NCBI GenBank assembly: GCA_947000775.1
Contig: CAMQGK010000567.1
Span: forward strand, 4,841,001-4,905,000
Origin: Pterois miles
Lineage: Eukaryota; Chordata; Actinopteri; Perciformes; Scorpaenidae
DNA: 64,000 bases
Reading direction: 5' to 3'
Shown here: positions 49,315-61,800 of the stretch, piece by piece
Layout of the letters: each line of letters begins with the position of its first letter
Numbering within the stretch: the first letter of the stretch is position 1
Translations under genes and position numbers: made by a program
The notes under the pieces: model-generated
The model's database searches: none
Told to the model about the DNA's origin: nothing
Seen by the model: the letters and a program-made list of their open reading frames with translations, nothing else

Positions 49315-49655
49315 GTTGGGGCGGCAGTAGCTCAGTCTGTAGGGAGTTGGCTTGGGAACCGGAGGGTCACCGGTTCAAGTCCCGCCATGGACCAAAAACT
49401 GAGTGTGAACTGGTAGCTGGAGAGGTGCCAGTTTACCTCTTGGGCACTGCCGAGGTGCCCCTGAGCAAGGCACCAAACTCCCAACTGCTCGGGGTGCTTG
49501 TCAGGAGCAGCCCCATCACTCTGACATCTCTCCATTGTTGCATGTTTGTGCATGTGTGTGTTCGGGTCTGCATGTACCGTGTGTAAGTTAACAACAGAGT
49601 GAAAAAATTGAATTTCCCCTAGTGGGACTAATAAAGGACTATCTTCGTCTTCTCC
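49315..49655 (+). mobile_element. tRNA-derived SINE, near full length
   Basis: Nearly identical to the SINE at 27157-27500 over its whole length, including A box, B box (GGTTCAAGTCC), body and the ACTAATAAAGGACTATCTTC tail. It lies about 80 bp upstream of the first coding exon of the GSG1-like gene, probably in its 5' intron. Confidence 0.85.
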
Positions 49656-49659
49656 TTAA

Positions 49660-51285
49660 ATGTCTGACAAGGGAACATCTGAATAAGTTTCTCATTGCTA
49701 ATCGACTTGACTTCATGCACACCTCCACTCTCGCATGTCACTAAAAATATCACCAGCTTGTTCTTAGTTTCCAAGGAGAAGCAGCCCTGCCCAATTGCCT
49801 GAGATGATTAGCGAGCTGTTTGGAAGAGAAGGTTGCAGCCAGCGGTTTTACATGACTAATCCCATTTAACGAATAAAAAAAACTGTCACAGAAAATAAGC
49901 ACTCTGCTGGTAATTGGTGGCGAAGACAGGCAGCCAAATCAGAGGAAAATAGGTGAAAATTGCTGTCACCATGGAACCTGTCCAGGAGACATGCTCAAAC
50001 CAGTACCTCCGAGCACTTGACGTCAAGCAGTGAATTCAATTTGAACAAAAACTTTTAAAAAAGCACTCACCTCCTCCAGCCTCTTACTTCGTCCTCAGTT
50101 CCCTCATGGAGTTGAGTGTGGAAGGTGAAAGAAACATCCGTCCCCGCTGCTCTACCTGTCCACGCTCCCTTTCACTCTTCATCAGATAGTGGGAGTGATG
50201 GAGGATTTTGGCAGTGGCGCTGACCTCTGTGGGCGGAGCGACTGTCAGTCTTTATGATCCGACCCCAGCGGTCACACACAACTGTGAATGTAGCACACAG
50301 ACACACACAAGCACACACACCGTCTTCTTTAATCCATCCGTACAAATCCAAACCAGACGGCTCTGCTCCATCTGTTTTCATTATGATTCCTCGACTCATT
50401 TCTGATCTATTTCATTCATCCCTCCACCTCTTATCTGCCCCCTCTTCCAGCGCTGTCCTGTAAATGCACGCAGCACTCGCTGATGTTTTGATCAACATGA
50501 CCTTGAAATGATGAATAAATACATCGGATACGCATTATTACTTGGACAACATTGCTTTGCAAAACCAAATGTGTACACCAAATTTGCGCGCCAACACTCT
50601 GAAGTGGTGAGTCCACAAGAGGGGGCTCTAAGGGTGGGTTATTTAATACCTGCAGTCAAGTGCAATCACTTCGACACAAAGCTTTTATGTTGCTGCCACA
50701 GGATAATGTCACTTTTTAAAAAAAGATATTACATACTAAAATGGATGCTGTTTAACTGTAAATTTTTTTCATACAATTGAAATGAACATTTTTATTTTGG
50801 TTTGGCCATTTACCCACTGATGTGGCTCACTATTTAAACTGTTTATGCGCTGATGTTACTTTTGGGTATTTCAGTATTTATCCATTAATTTGAGCTGGGC
50901 TAATTTTCACTCTGACACTCTAACACTCAATATATACTACAGTATATATTTCAACCATTTATAATGTTGGCTATTTCAACTGTTTACCCATTATTATTAT
51001 TATTATTTTTAGCAAACTATAAACTGCTTATGTACTATTTTTAACTATTTAGCTTTGAGTTAACATTTTCATCTGTTCAACTATTTTTTTGGGTATTCCA
51101 CCATTTCTACATTACTTTTCTATATAGTTAAACAACAGCTAGCCATTATCTTTGCCCTTCTGAGCATTTATACGTTTATCAATGTGAACAGTTCACCATT
51201 ACTTTATCAATATTTCACCATTTCTCCAATAATTTTGCTATTTGCACCATTAACTTTTAGCTATGTACTTCAATTGTTTTGCTTT
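49660..51285. other. Upstream flank, no further gene seen
   Basis: Apart from the candidate first exon at 50071-50165, I see no gene or clear transposon. The last 400 bp become AT-rich and lead into the tandem array. Confidence 0.45.
50071..50165 (-). other. Candidate untranslated first exon of the GSG1-like gene
   Basis: On the minus strand the sequence ends GGCTGGAGGAG|GTGAGTGC, a strong donor at 50070, and the coding exon has an acceptor (CTCTTCCTCCACCAG) 28 nt before its ATG. A short upstream frame starting ATGTTTCTTTC stops within the exon. Link and 5' limit are inferred. Confidence 0.35.
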
Positions 51286-51289
51286 TAGT

Positions 51290-52200
51290 TTCAGCTAGTT
51301 GGCTCAAAAGTTTAGCCATTAGTTTTAGCTAAAATTATCAATTTCAATGGTTTAGCCATTAGGTTGAGCTAGCTAGCTACTTCAATTTTTTTACCCACTG
51401 CTTTAAGCTATTTCAATTGTTTAGCTAGTAGCTTTAGCTAGCTATTTCAATCGTTAAGCTATTACTTTTATCTATTTCAATTGTTTAGTTATTAGCTTTA
51501 GCTACCTATTTCAATCGTTAAGCTATTACTTTTAGCTATTTCAATTGTTTAGCTAGTAGCTTTAGCTAGCTATTTCAATCGTTAAGCTATTACTTTTATC
51601 TATTTCAATTGTTTAGTTATTAGCTTTAGCTACCTATTTCAATCGTTAGCTATTACTTTTAGCTATTTCAATTGTTTAGCTAGTAGCTTTAGCTAGCTAT
51701 TTCAATTGTTATTACTTTTAACTATTTCAATTGTTTAGCTAGTAGCTTTAGCTAGCTATTTCAATTGTTATTACTTTTAACTATTTCAATTAAGCTATTA
51801 CTTTTAGCTATTTCAATTGTTTAGCTATTAGCTTTAGCTACCTATTTCAATTGTTTAGCTATTAGCTTTAGCTACCTATTTCAATTGTTAAGCTATTACT
51901 TTTAGCTATTTCAATTGTTTAGTTATTACTTTTAGCTATTTAAATTGTTTAGCTATTAGCTTTAGCTACCTATTTCAATTGTTTAGGTATTAGCTTTACC
52001 TACCTATTTCAATTGTTAAGCTATTACTTTTAGCTATTTCAATTGTTTAGTTATTACTTTTAGCTATTTCAATTGTTTAGCTATTACTTTTAACTATTGC
52101 AATTGTTTACCTCTTAGTTTTTGCTATTTCAACTGTTTAGCCATTACTTTTAGCAAGCTATTTCACTAATTTATCCATTACTTTAAGCTATTTTGACCAT
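51290..52200. repeat. AT-rich tandem array with higher-order structure
   Basis: Around 30-35-bp monomers built on GCTATTTCAATTGTTTAGCT, with a higher-order unit of 128 bp: the same ordered set of four variants starts at 51407, 51535 and 51662. It decays at both edges. Non-coding. Confidence 0.9.
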
Positions 52201-53039
52201 TTAACCTATCCATTACTTTCAGCTAGCTACCTTATACACTGTATATATTTTATATTAACCAATATAACGCTCCTCTACTGTATCCACCTACCCTGTAGTG
52301 ATGTCTGTAGAAGAGCCCCTGGTTAGGAAACACACCGTCCTACTGTAAACCACTGCAGCATTAACGTTGGTTCATAACACGGAGCCTACAGCGGTTTCAT
52401 TTATAATAAAATAAAACCTGAGCTAATTGCACAATTTTACACCCAATCATATCAGTGCCACTGCGATGTTTAAAAGTTTGAAAATGCTTTCGCCTTTCCT
52501 GAACATTGCATTTTTAACACACCCATTTCAACTTTTACCTAAGCTAAGTCTGACATTTTGGTTTTCTATTTTGACTCTGAAGCTGCTCTAGTTTCTTTAA
52601 GTCAAATTCTTCAGACTCAGACTGACAGATACACAACTGACCTGGTACAACAGTTTCTAGCCTCAGGAGAGCGCACTCATAACCCTTCATCTAAGACAGT
52701 CTGGAGGAGTCAGAATGGGGTTATTCACTCGAATAATAATAAAAGAAACAAGGCAGGAGAGAGACAGAAATAGCTGGTGTGCATATATGCCACAGAGAGA
52801 TAATTGAGAATACATGTGAAAAGAGTTTTGTAAAAGTGGGGAAGAAATCAGGGCAGGAAAATGTCTGATGAAACTCAAACAGGTGGTTTTATCAGAGCAA
52901 CAACAATACGTTTCAGAAATAAGAAGAGGAGCGTACTTGAAGCATTTTTTTAAGTGTATTCATAATTCATATACATATTGACAGGTTTCTAATACAGCAT
53001 GGTTTTGATAGTGTAACTCATCTTCTCAGCTTGACTTCT

Positions 53040-54308
53040 TTTTTTTTTTTTTTTTTACAAGAATAACAATAAAAAATGATAAAGACAACACCATGTACGA
53101 CTCACTTTTAAATTTTATGGCAATGCTTCTTTTGAATGGATTTTGCATCTCCCGATCAAATCGCTGCTGCTGTCGCTCAAGAATGAAACCATTCAGAAGT
53201 ACTCGGTAAGGCTCGCTCCCCATTGGCCGCTCACGGCCGCTCACGTGACATCCTCTCCAAAGTCTCCAGTTCCAAAAAAACGTTTCCATCGCTCCATCGT
53301 CAGTCAAACGTAAACTTCCTATGTAGAACGTGTGCACCCGGTACACAGCTCCACGACGATGAAAACTCTTCAGCGTCCCCGTTCATCCTTTTCCTGTCAG
53401 CAAGATGGCAGACACGCGTTAGTCCATTAGTGTTTTCTCCTCCTCTTACAAGGCTCGGTCCTTCTCTTTGCACATTACGAACATTTGTACTTGAAAAATA
53501 AGATAGTGTCCATCGGATTCTTCATGAATACTATCTGTACCGTAAAAACCCCAGTGATGAAAAATAAGAACACTTTTCAAAAGGACCAAAAATGGAATCA
53601 AAGACCCAGATATCGTCTTTTTTTTTTTTTTTTTCAGTTTCTCACGCACGCACATACACGCCCACTCATTTCCCACTCATACACGTGACTTTTGAAAGGC
53701 AACAGATGTCCGTTCTCCAAGGCAATAATGTCTTTGTGGCAAACTCGACCCTGACATTCCAGACACCACTCTGGCTCCTCCCTCTCCAGGAATGAAAACA
53801 AAATAATAATAATAATAATCCAATTCATGTGTCGACTGAATATAAAGTGATATACATCCATTTCGTTTTCATGAGTAAATACTGATGAGGATACAACATA
53901 ATAATGAGGACTAAAATAATAATTGTGGTCATCCTAATATCGTAAGATAAAATACTACTTGTGAGAGGATATAAAATTCTCTCCTTTTCTTGGTTTGACG
54001 CCCAACTTGCTCCCGATACGCCCCTTGAAAGCAACCAAAAAAACCCAAAACAAAACACGTAAATGATAATACAGATGATGATTAACACTTTGAGGGTGTC
54101 GGAGGAAAATAGGAAAATCAAAGTAAGCCTAGAGAGGAAGTTTGTTTCTTTTGTTCTCTACAGAAAAGTTCCTCCATCAGTCTCAACGTCTTGTTTTATT
54201 CCACTTCCATCTCTGTAGTTTTTTTTTCTTTTACTTGTAGCTCCGTTCCTCTATGTTGCATGTCCATGTTTTTTTCTTTTTCTGCTTTTAAGTAAAGAGC
54301 AACAAATC

Positions 54309-54342
<34 letters not shown>

Positions 54343-54507
54343 TTTCTTTTCTCCATTGTCTTAAAATGTAAATAATGCTGATTCCCGGTGAGAAATTGTA
54401 CATTCCCTTTTGTTGTTCTGTCACAGATGCCAGTCCAGTCCTTTCACATTTTGGGCAGCTTCACATACAAAAGTCTCATTTGTCAGTCTTCTATTGTCCA
54501 AACTAAC
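53040..54507 (-). other. tcf20: Candidate last exon (3' UTR) of tcf20
   Basis: On the minus strand the acceptor TTTTCAAG at 54508 is preceded by a pyrimidine-rich tract. After the tcf20 stop codon a donor GAGCT|GTGAGT lies near 58660, so the stop-codon exon can join a non-coding exon starting at 54507. No coding frame is seen. The 3' limit is a guess; an A-rich tract (minus strand) is at 53039-53056. Confidence 0.45.
53972..54395 (-). repeat. Duplicated tcf20 3' UTR segment, copy A (empty site)
   Basis: This segment recurs at 57132-58115 in the same orientation. Shared blocks include TTGGTTTGACGCCCAACTTG, GAGGGTGTCGGAGGAAAATA, AGAAAAGTTCCTCCATCAGT and TCTCCATTGTCTT. Copy A lies inside the candidate 3' UTR exon and lacks the 573-bp insertion seen in copy B. 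Confidence 0.85.
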
Positions 54508-54889
54508 CTTGAAAAGGGAAAACAGACAAACTGAGGTTAGTATCATCAACAAGGGCCGACGCATTTTGATACAAAGAATGAAATGATTTCACATATAGCA
54601 CAGTTTCTTTAATGGAGACGACTTCTGCGAGAAGTCTTCTGGGCCAATAGGCAGATAATCACAGGTACGAACACTGCCTAATAGTCTATTTATCTCAAAC
54701 ACTGACAGATTCCACATTATTTAAATGTGTATGCGCAACTTGAGGCATTCACCCAAATCTCTCTTTGGTTTTTAATCCCGTGAATTTATAAAAATGCATT
54801 TCTATTGAAAATTTCTAACCAATCAAAAGTAACGTATATGCACAAAACATGACGAGGTCAAGAGGAAAAATTGAAAAACCCAGTCTTAC

Positions 54890-55145
54890 AGTTTTCATCC
54901 ATGTCTGTCCAATATGTCATCACTTCATCATTTTATCCGATGAGACATGTATGTGAAATTGTCATAATTTGTATATGAATTCTTGAGTTATGGCCAAAAA
55001 CATGTTTTGGGAGGTCACAGTGACCTTGACCTTTGACCTCTGACTACCAAAATCTAGGAAGTGGAGGTTTGGGCCAAATTTGGCAAATTTCCATCCTGAG
55101 ATATCATGTTAAAAAGAATGGGATAGATGTACAACCATATGGCTG
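54890..55145 (-). repeat. Dispersed repeat family B (copy 2)
   Basis: Inverted relative to 18655-18990; shares GGGAGGTCACAGTGACCTTG and the GTTATGGCCAAAAACATG block. It lies in the last tcf20 intron. Confidence 0.65.
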
Positions 55146-55160
55146 GAAATCCACAAAACT

Positions 55161-55795
55161 AGGGCTGTCAATATTATCAATAATATTATTATATATTCAT
55201 ATTTAATCATGATTAAATCACAAATTAATCACAAATTTTCTATCTGTTCAGAATGTGCCTTAAAGGGAGATTTAATTCTCTTATCAACATGGGAGCAGAC
55301 AAATATCCTGCTTTATGCAAATGTATGTATATATTTGTTATTGGAAAACAATTAACAACACAAAACAATGACAGATATTGTCCAGAAACCCTCACAGGTA
55401 CTGCATTTTGCCCCAAACTGCATGTGATTATCATAAAATGGGCATGTCTGTAAAGGGGAGACTTGTGGGTACCCAGAGAACCCATTTACATTCACATATC
55501 TAGAGGTCAGAGGTCAAGGGACCCTTTTGAAAATAGCCATGTCTTTATTTGCCAAAATTTAGCACAAGCTTGGAGCTTTATTTAACCTCCTTCAAAATGT
55601 GCTAGCATGACAGGGTTTTCTACTCATGGTGGTTTCTATTCATCCCTTCGGTTTTCTAGTATCATACAGTGTTACACTAGCATCTTCATTTTAGCTTTAA
55701 AACTAAGCCCGCAACAGCCTAAAAATCCTAAGTTTTGTTAATGCGTTAAAGAAAGTTAAAACCAATTTGCGTTCACATGTCAACTTTGACAGCCT
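55161..55795 (+). mobile_element. MITE family A (copy 6)
   Basis: Left end AGGGCTGTCA and right end TTTGACAGCC, with the full set of inner family A blocks (AAAGGGAGATTTAATTC, CTAGAGGTCAGAGGTCAAGG). It lies in the last tcf20 intron. Confidence 0.8.
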
Positions 55796-56139
55796 TAATC
55801 GTAATATATCACCTTGAGTACAGTATTGCAATATATTACAATATATTGAACTGCAGCCTCTGTATCATTATACGTATTGTATCACCAGATTCTTGCCAAT
55901 AGACAGCCCTAGTAGTGACAGTATCAGCATCACTAATTATGATATAAGTAGCACTTATTTGGCTAGTACTACAATTATTACTGCTTATGACAGACTATAA
56001 ATGTTGATAATGATGTGATCTGATAAAACTCATCAGCTGAACTCGCTGTACAACATCATTTCATCTCAAAGTACATCCGGTGCTTCCAAGTGCTGCCACA
56101 GCATCAGACAAAGAGAGAGCGTTAATATAATACGCCTGC

Positions 56140-56412
56140 AAAACCACAGAACCCATTTTCATTCACATATCTTGAGGTCAGAGGTCAAGTGCCCGTTTTT
56201 TCTCATTAAAGTTTAGCATAAGTTTGGAGTGTTATTTATCCTCCTCCACGATAAGCTAGTATAACAGGGTTGTTATCAATGGATTCTTCAGTTTTATATG
56301 ATCATATATGATGTTCATATGACGATTCACTCTAGCTTTAAACTAAAGACATTAATGGCTTTAAAATTAATCTGCATTAATGCATTATTATCATGTTAAC
56401 TTTGACAGCCCT
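56140..56412 (+). mobile_element. MITE family A (copy 7), 3' half only
   Basis: It starts in the CCATTTTCATTCACATATC block and ends in TTTGACAGCCCT. The 5' half is missing. Separate from copy 6, about 350 bp away. Confidence 0.7.
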
Positions 56413-57131
56413 ACCGAAAACACAATGTTCTCGGTGCTGAGGCATAAAAATGTATTTCAATTGAAAATTTCAATTTCTAAACAAATCAGAAAGGAATATT
56501 TTTGCGCAATACATGCTGAAGTAAAGAGGAAAAGTTGCAAAATCCTGAGCAAACCACCAGCACTCTGCTGTAATCTTACTAAGAGAGAGAGAGAAAAGAA
56601 GCTACGTGGGGTATCTTTAGTTTCCATGAGGATGAACTGATTGAAAGTGAGGGGGAGGCAGTGAGAGGGAGTGACAGGCAGCAGTGCAGCCACTAAGGTG
56701 AGGTGAGGAGGAGTGTGAGAGCAGCAGGATTTTTTTTTTTTTTTCCCAAGAAGCAACCAACAAAGAGTAGAGCAGCTATTGTACTGCAGTGTGAAATTAA
56801 ACTGTCTGAATAGAAAGAGATATAAACAGCCCCGAGGCAACAAATCAGTGCCCATTCACTGACGGTCCATTAATGAGAAACCAGTCTCCAGTCCGCCAAA
56901 TAATGTTTCCCTGATTAAAATTTGTGGCGATTGAACCCGTTGGGCGGTGAGGTTTTATACTAGAGAACAGCATTACATTACATGTACACACCCAATGAGG
57001 GAAGATGTGCTTTCCAGTCTATATGACTTTATATAGATGCACCATTCCAGTTTTTTTAATAATAAACATATTTTGAAAGGGGGGGATAATGTGTCTATGT
57101 GACACCCTAAATGCTCTGACAACAGCCATGT

Positions 57132-58115
57132 TTCCAAAATCTCTCCTTTTTTCTTGGTTTGACGCCCAACTTGCTCCTGATACGCCTCTTAAAAGCAACC
57201 AAAAAACACCTAAAAAAACAAAACAAAACAGGTGATAATACAGATGATAAACACTTCGAGGGTGTCGGAGGAAAATAAGAAAATCAAAGTAAGCCCAAAG
57301 AGGAAGTTTGTTTCTTTCGTTGTCGACAGAAAAGTTCCTCCATCAGTCTTGATGTCTCGTTTTATTCCACTTCGATCTCTGTAGTTTTTTTTCTTTTACT
57401 GTATTTTTCGCACTATCAGGCGCATCAGATTATAAGGCGCACTATCAATGAACGTGTTGTTTTCATACATAAGGCGCTCTCGTCTCGTGATAGAGGAGTA
57501 ACTCGCCCGGCGTTGCCTCCCTGTCTTGGTGAATGTGTGTTCGTCTTCTGTTATCCAACGCTCCAACGCAGCTCGCAATTTAACTTTGAACGACCTGCTG
57601 ACACCAATTTCAAGCGGTTGGAGTTCTTTAGTTAATCCGAATTAGTTTTCTTCACTTGGGTGTTGACAGTGCCGGTGAGATAGGCGTGCATGGAGTCGCA
57701 GATCAATAGGGACGGAGATTTGTGGAAAAAGCTATTCGGTCTCTTAACATAAATCTCTGACAGTCCATCCAGCCCTGCGGCTTCGTAGCTTACTGAAGTC
57801 GTAATAAAACATTTTGACAGATTTTTGAGCACCCTGTACCACATAAAATTGGTTCAAGGTCAGTAAGCACAACTAGAATTGATACATAAGACACACCGGA
57901 TTAAAAGGCGCCCTGTCGATTTTTGAGAAAATTAAAGGATTTTAAGTGCGCCTCATAGTGCGAAAAATACGGCACTTGTAGCTCCGTTTCTCTATGTTGC
58001 ATGTCCACGTTTTTTTCTTTTTCTGCTTTTAAGTAAAGAACAATGAATCTCTTACAAAAAAAGGTTTATTTTCTCCATTGTCTTGAAATGTAAATAATGC
58101 TGATTCCCAAGTGAC
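57132..58115 (-). repeat. Duplicated tcf20 3' UTR segment, copy B (filled site, in intron)
   Basis: Direct duplicate of 53972-54395, about 3.2 kb away and inside the last tcf20 intron. It diverges by scattered substitutions and small indels and is split by the transposon at 57400-57972. Confidence 0.85.
57400..57972 (-). mobile_element. Tigger/pogo-type DNA transposon remnant
   Basis: Terminal inverted repeats TGTATTTTTCGCACTAT and its near-perfect complement (ATAGTGCGAAAAATACGG) bound 573 bp. The minus strand holds scraps of a DDE transposase (SLLICDSMHAYLTG near 57690-57730; GRQRRASYSSIT near 57490-57530), frame-broken. Comparison with copy A shows the exact insertion point, with a 2-3-bp (T/C)AC repeat at both sides. 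The pogo/Tigger assignment rests on recognising the transposase pieces and is an inference. Confidence 0.75.
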
Positions 58116-58699
58116 AATTTTAAATGTTGCAAAACAAGACATGCGAATTAGGCGCCTTTTCATCAACTTGTTTGGAGCAAAGAAAATCGGCTACAGCGTA
58201 GTTTGAAGTTGGTGCTATAGGCTATGCATGGCTGTAATCCGCCAGTAAACAGAGTAGAAGAAGTAGAGGTTGCAAACCGGAAACAAAATAAGTCATTTTG
58301 GCCATCTAACCCATGTACGAGAGAATAATGAAGAGATGTCTTCAGGAGTTTGTTTCACTTGGTTAAATTTTAGTTGTTCTTTCACGTGAGCTAGTATTGG
58401 CCGTGTTTCATGCTGTCCGGGGGGGAAGAGGCGTATTCCCACATACCTGGGAGGACGCCGCCAGCGGAAACAGCTGATCAGTCTCACATGACAGAATGTC
58501 AGAATTTATTCGGCGAAGGCGTTTCCATAATCCATTTGGTGCATCAAATGGATGCACCAACAATTACAATAAAAATATGTGAATGGAAACACGGCTTATG
58601 ACGCATGCTGAAAACACACAAATACAGGCACACGAACACATACTACCGAGTCTAAACTCACAGCTCCCAGACTCCGGTGTCTCTTCTTCTGTGGTTCTC

Positions 58700-58783
58700 T
58701 CAGCCTCTCTCTGACTGCTCCAGGTACACTGACTTGGCTGGCCGGATGCTCTGGGTAAACTGAGCGAAGGAGAAAGGAGGAGA

Positions 58784-58821
<38 letters not shown>

Positions 58822-61800
58822 TCAGGGTTAGAGGAAGAGACTGAAATAAGCTATGAAAGAAGAGTGATTGGTTGGTGAGGAACTTGAGAGGGAGGATTTT
58901 CACTGAATCAGACAAAACAAAGACCAACCTCTCCTTCTTTACCTTGTGCTTCGGACACCGCAGTGAGAAGTTATCTTCATTCAGAGAGCAATCTGGAAGG
59001 GGGACAGACAGCGGTACAGATATTGCCACACAGAGTAATAATTTAACTCAACTAGTGCCTTCTATTTTTATGCTGCTATCACTGTTTTTATTGCCGGTTT
59101 TATTTTCATGTTCAACTACGCCTGCAAAATGCCATTGTTCCTGAGTATAACGACAATAAATATGATTCTGATATTTGTGATTTAAACGGCATAAACATCT
59201 ATTACTGGGAAACCTTTACAGTGTGCCTGTATTTAATGCATCCACTCACCTGCTTCAATAGCGCACAGGTAGTGGTAGCGAAGTGTACAGCCTTTACTGT
59301 AGCAGCCCAGGGTTGAGCCCACCATCTCACAGTACGAGCAGCACTAAGCAGAGACAGACAGAACGGCAGAGGAAATATATAAATAAGTAGCATTATTAAT
59401 AATGTAGTGCAGAGCATTTGCTATGTCTTTTAAACACCAGAAATAAGTTATAAACCAGAACAAAACAGATGTAGAGGACACTCACTGTTTCTCTGGCGCC
59501 ATCTAGTGCCTCCTGCAGGCCATACAGTCTCCCATTGACTAGATACACTCCACTGGTCCACACTATGCATCCTTCATGGACCCACAGCTCCTCTGGGTCC
59601 ATGGGCATCTGAGGCAGCTGGGCGAGTTGCGCCAAGGGTCCCAGGGAGTCCAGGGCAGGCGGAGGAGGCTGGAAGGGCAGGGACGCCTTACTGTTGGATG
59701 GCACCATCCTGGGGGAATCCTCACTGGATTTGTGCCTCCTTTTAAAGCGGGGGTGTGAGGTCAGCTTTCTGTGTTGAGGTCGTTGTTGAGCTTCGTCTGT
59801 CGGCGGCTGCGGCTGCTGCTGCAGCTGTTGCTGGATTTGCGGCTGCTGCTTGTCAATCTCGAGGTCCGGCTCTCTCTTGAGCTTAGGGATAGGCCGGATA
59901 TCTAGATTCATGTCCCAAGTTAGAGAGGTTGTTTTACTGGTGTAAGAGGAGGAGGATGAGGAGCAGGAGGAGGAGGAGGAGGAGGCGGTGTTACTGAACT
60001 TGCCAGTCATGTGCATCATCATTTCCTCTCTACCAGCTGTGGGGGCAGTTCTGACTGTGGCGGTGAGAGGTATTGGGTTTGAATCTAGGCTGATGGCGTA
60101 GTCACTCTCAGCTGGGGGCTTGGTAAACTGAGCGTCTTGTGTTTGTGTGTCTTGGATGGAGCCCAAAGCATTTGAGCTCATGTCTGAATTTGGTCCTGTT
60201 TTGTTTGTGCCTGCGGTGGTTTGACATTGTCGGACTTGGGGCTGGTTCTTGGGGAGCTTTGCGGCGTATTCAGCTGGATAGAAAGGCCCGTAAAGATCCC
60301 CGAGGTGTTTGTAATTTGCCCATTTCTGACACAGACAGCAGAGCAGGCGGCCGGAGTGATTGGTCTCCGTAATCACGGGGCCTGAAACAACATAGCCAGA
60401 TGAAGGAAGCACTTTTCCTGACTGCAGTGTAGTCTCAACCTCATCTGTCTCCCTTTTCTCTGATTCTCTGTCTCTCTTAGATAACTGGGAGGAAAGAGCT
60501 GAGGTTAGGAGAGAATCAATTCCACTCCCACCTGCTTTCCCTCCAACTACACTACGCTCTCCTTTCATCTTCTCCTCCTCAGCGTTTACGATGGTGCACA
60601 CTGCCCCAATCTCTGGTATTTTGTTTTCCACATGTATGTGCGGAACAAACGGGCCCTTTCTATTAGGATCCAAAAATGCTTTATTTGCGCCAGCGCTCCC
60701 TCCTGCCCCTAAAGGTGTATCTGGGTCGTCTTTGGCCAGCGGCGGTGCCGTCGGTGCTGCTCCTCTCCTTCTCCTCCTCTGTCGGCCTCTTGCTTCTAGT
60801 GACCCGTCTTCATCTTTCACACCTCTGCGCCTCCTTCGCACAGGTTTGACCTCGATCTCTGGCTGCGTGTCCTCGCTCTCAACATCCACCTTCACTATCT
60901 GGGTTAAAATGGGTGGGGTCAGTGGGGGAGTGCTTTTATTGTCCGTCAGAGGGGGTGCTACAGGGGGCGGCGTGCTGCTGGTAGTCAGCACCAATGGTGG
61001 GGTTGTGGCAGCGGCTGTAGCTGGAGTGGGTGGGGCTGGAGGAGCACTCAGAGTTGTGCTCTGAGCCTGGGCTTGAGGCTGGCCCTGTCCCTGTGTTTGG
61101 GCTTGGTTCTGGGCCCGTTTCTGTTTATTCACACTCCCTACGGGCCTGCCCTTCTTCTTTCCAGATGGGAAATAGCCTTTAGGCACTGCGCTGTCTTGTA
61201 ACTTAGAATCTTGTGGCGACAGACTGGACCTACTGGAGGACATCTGATGTTGCCTATTCAGCGTGTGTCCTTGAGCCTGATTATGGTGGGGTGGGGTGGC
61301 TCCATAGTAGTCACTGCCAGGATAATCATCAAACCCCATGCCAGATTCTTGAAGTTTCTGTCGAAGAAGGTTAGCAGCAGACTGCTCTCCTCTTCTTGTC
61401 TCGAGCTGCTGGTAAGTGTTAGTGAAATGCTGAATATCTGACAGGGCGGATGAAGATGGTGGTGGGGAACCCTGGACCGGGCGCGGCAGAGGTGGAGGCG
61501 GGGGTAAAGGTCCGAGCAAAGCGAAATCCTCCTTGTCACCGGATGCTGATGCCACAGCGGCTCCTAATCCAAAGTCAAAGTCTTGTTTTATGGTTTGGGA
61601 CGTCTGATGGGGATCACATGGGTAGGCAGACGGCGGTAAAGGCCCAGTCTCATCAACTCCTCTGAAGGAAATCATGTCATTTAACGAGTGACTTTCATCC
61701 ATGTAACTATCATCCCCTCCTGCAACCCTAGGGAAATGTGCCAAGTCTTGGTCCTGTGAATCACTAAACGGTGGTATTTCGGAGTGAGAAAAGCCTGGGT

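Noticed and set aside
51290..52200. Regularly spaced repeats that could suggest a CRISPR array
   Set aside because: Repeats are contiguous with no unique spacers, AT-rich and decaying, in a vertebrate chromosome without cas genes.
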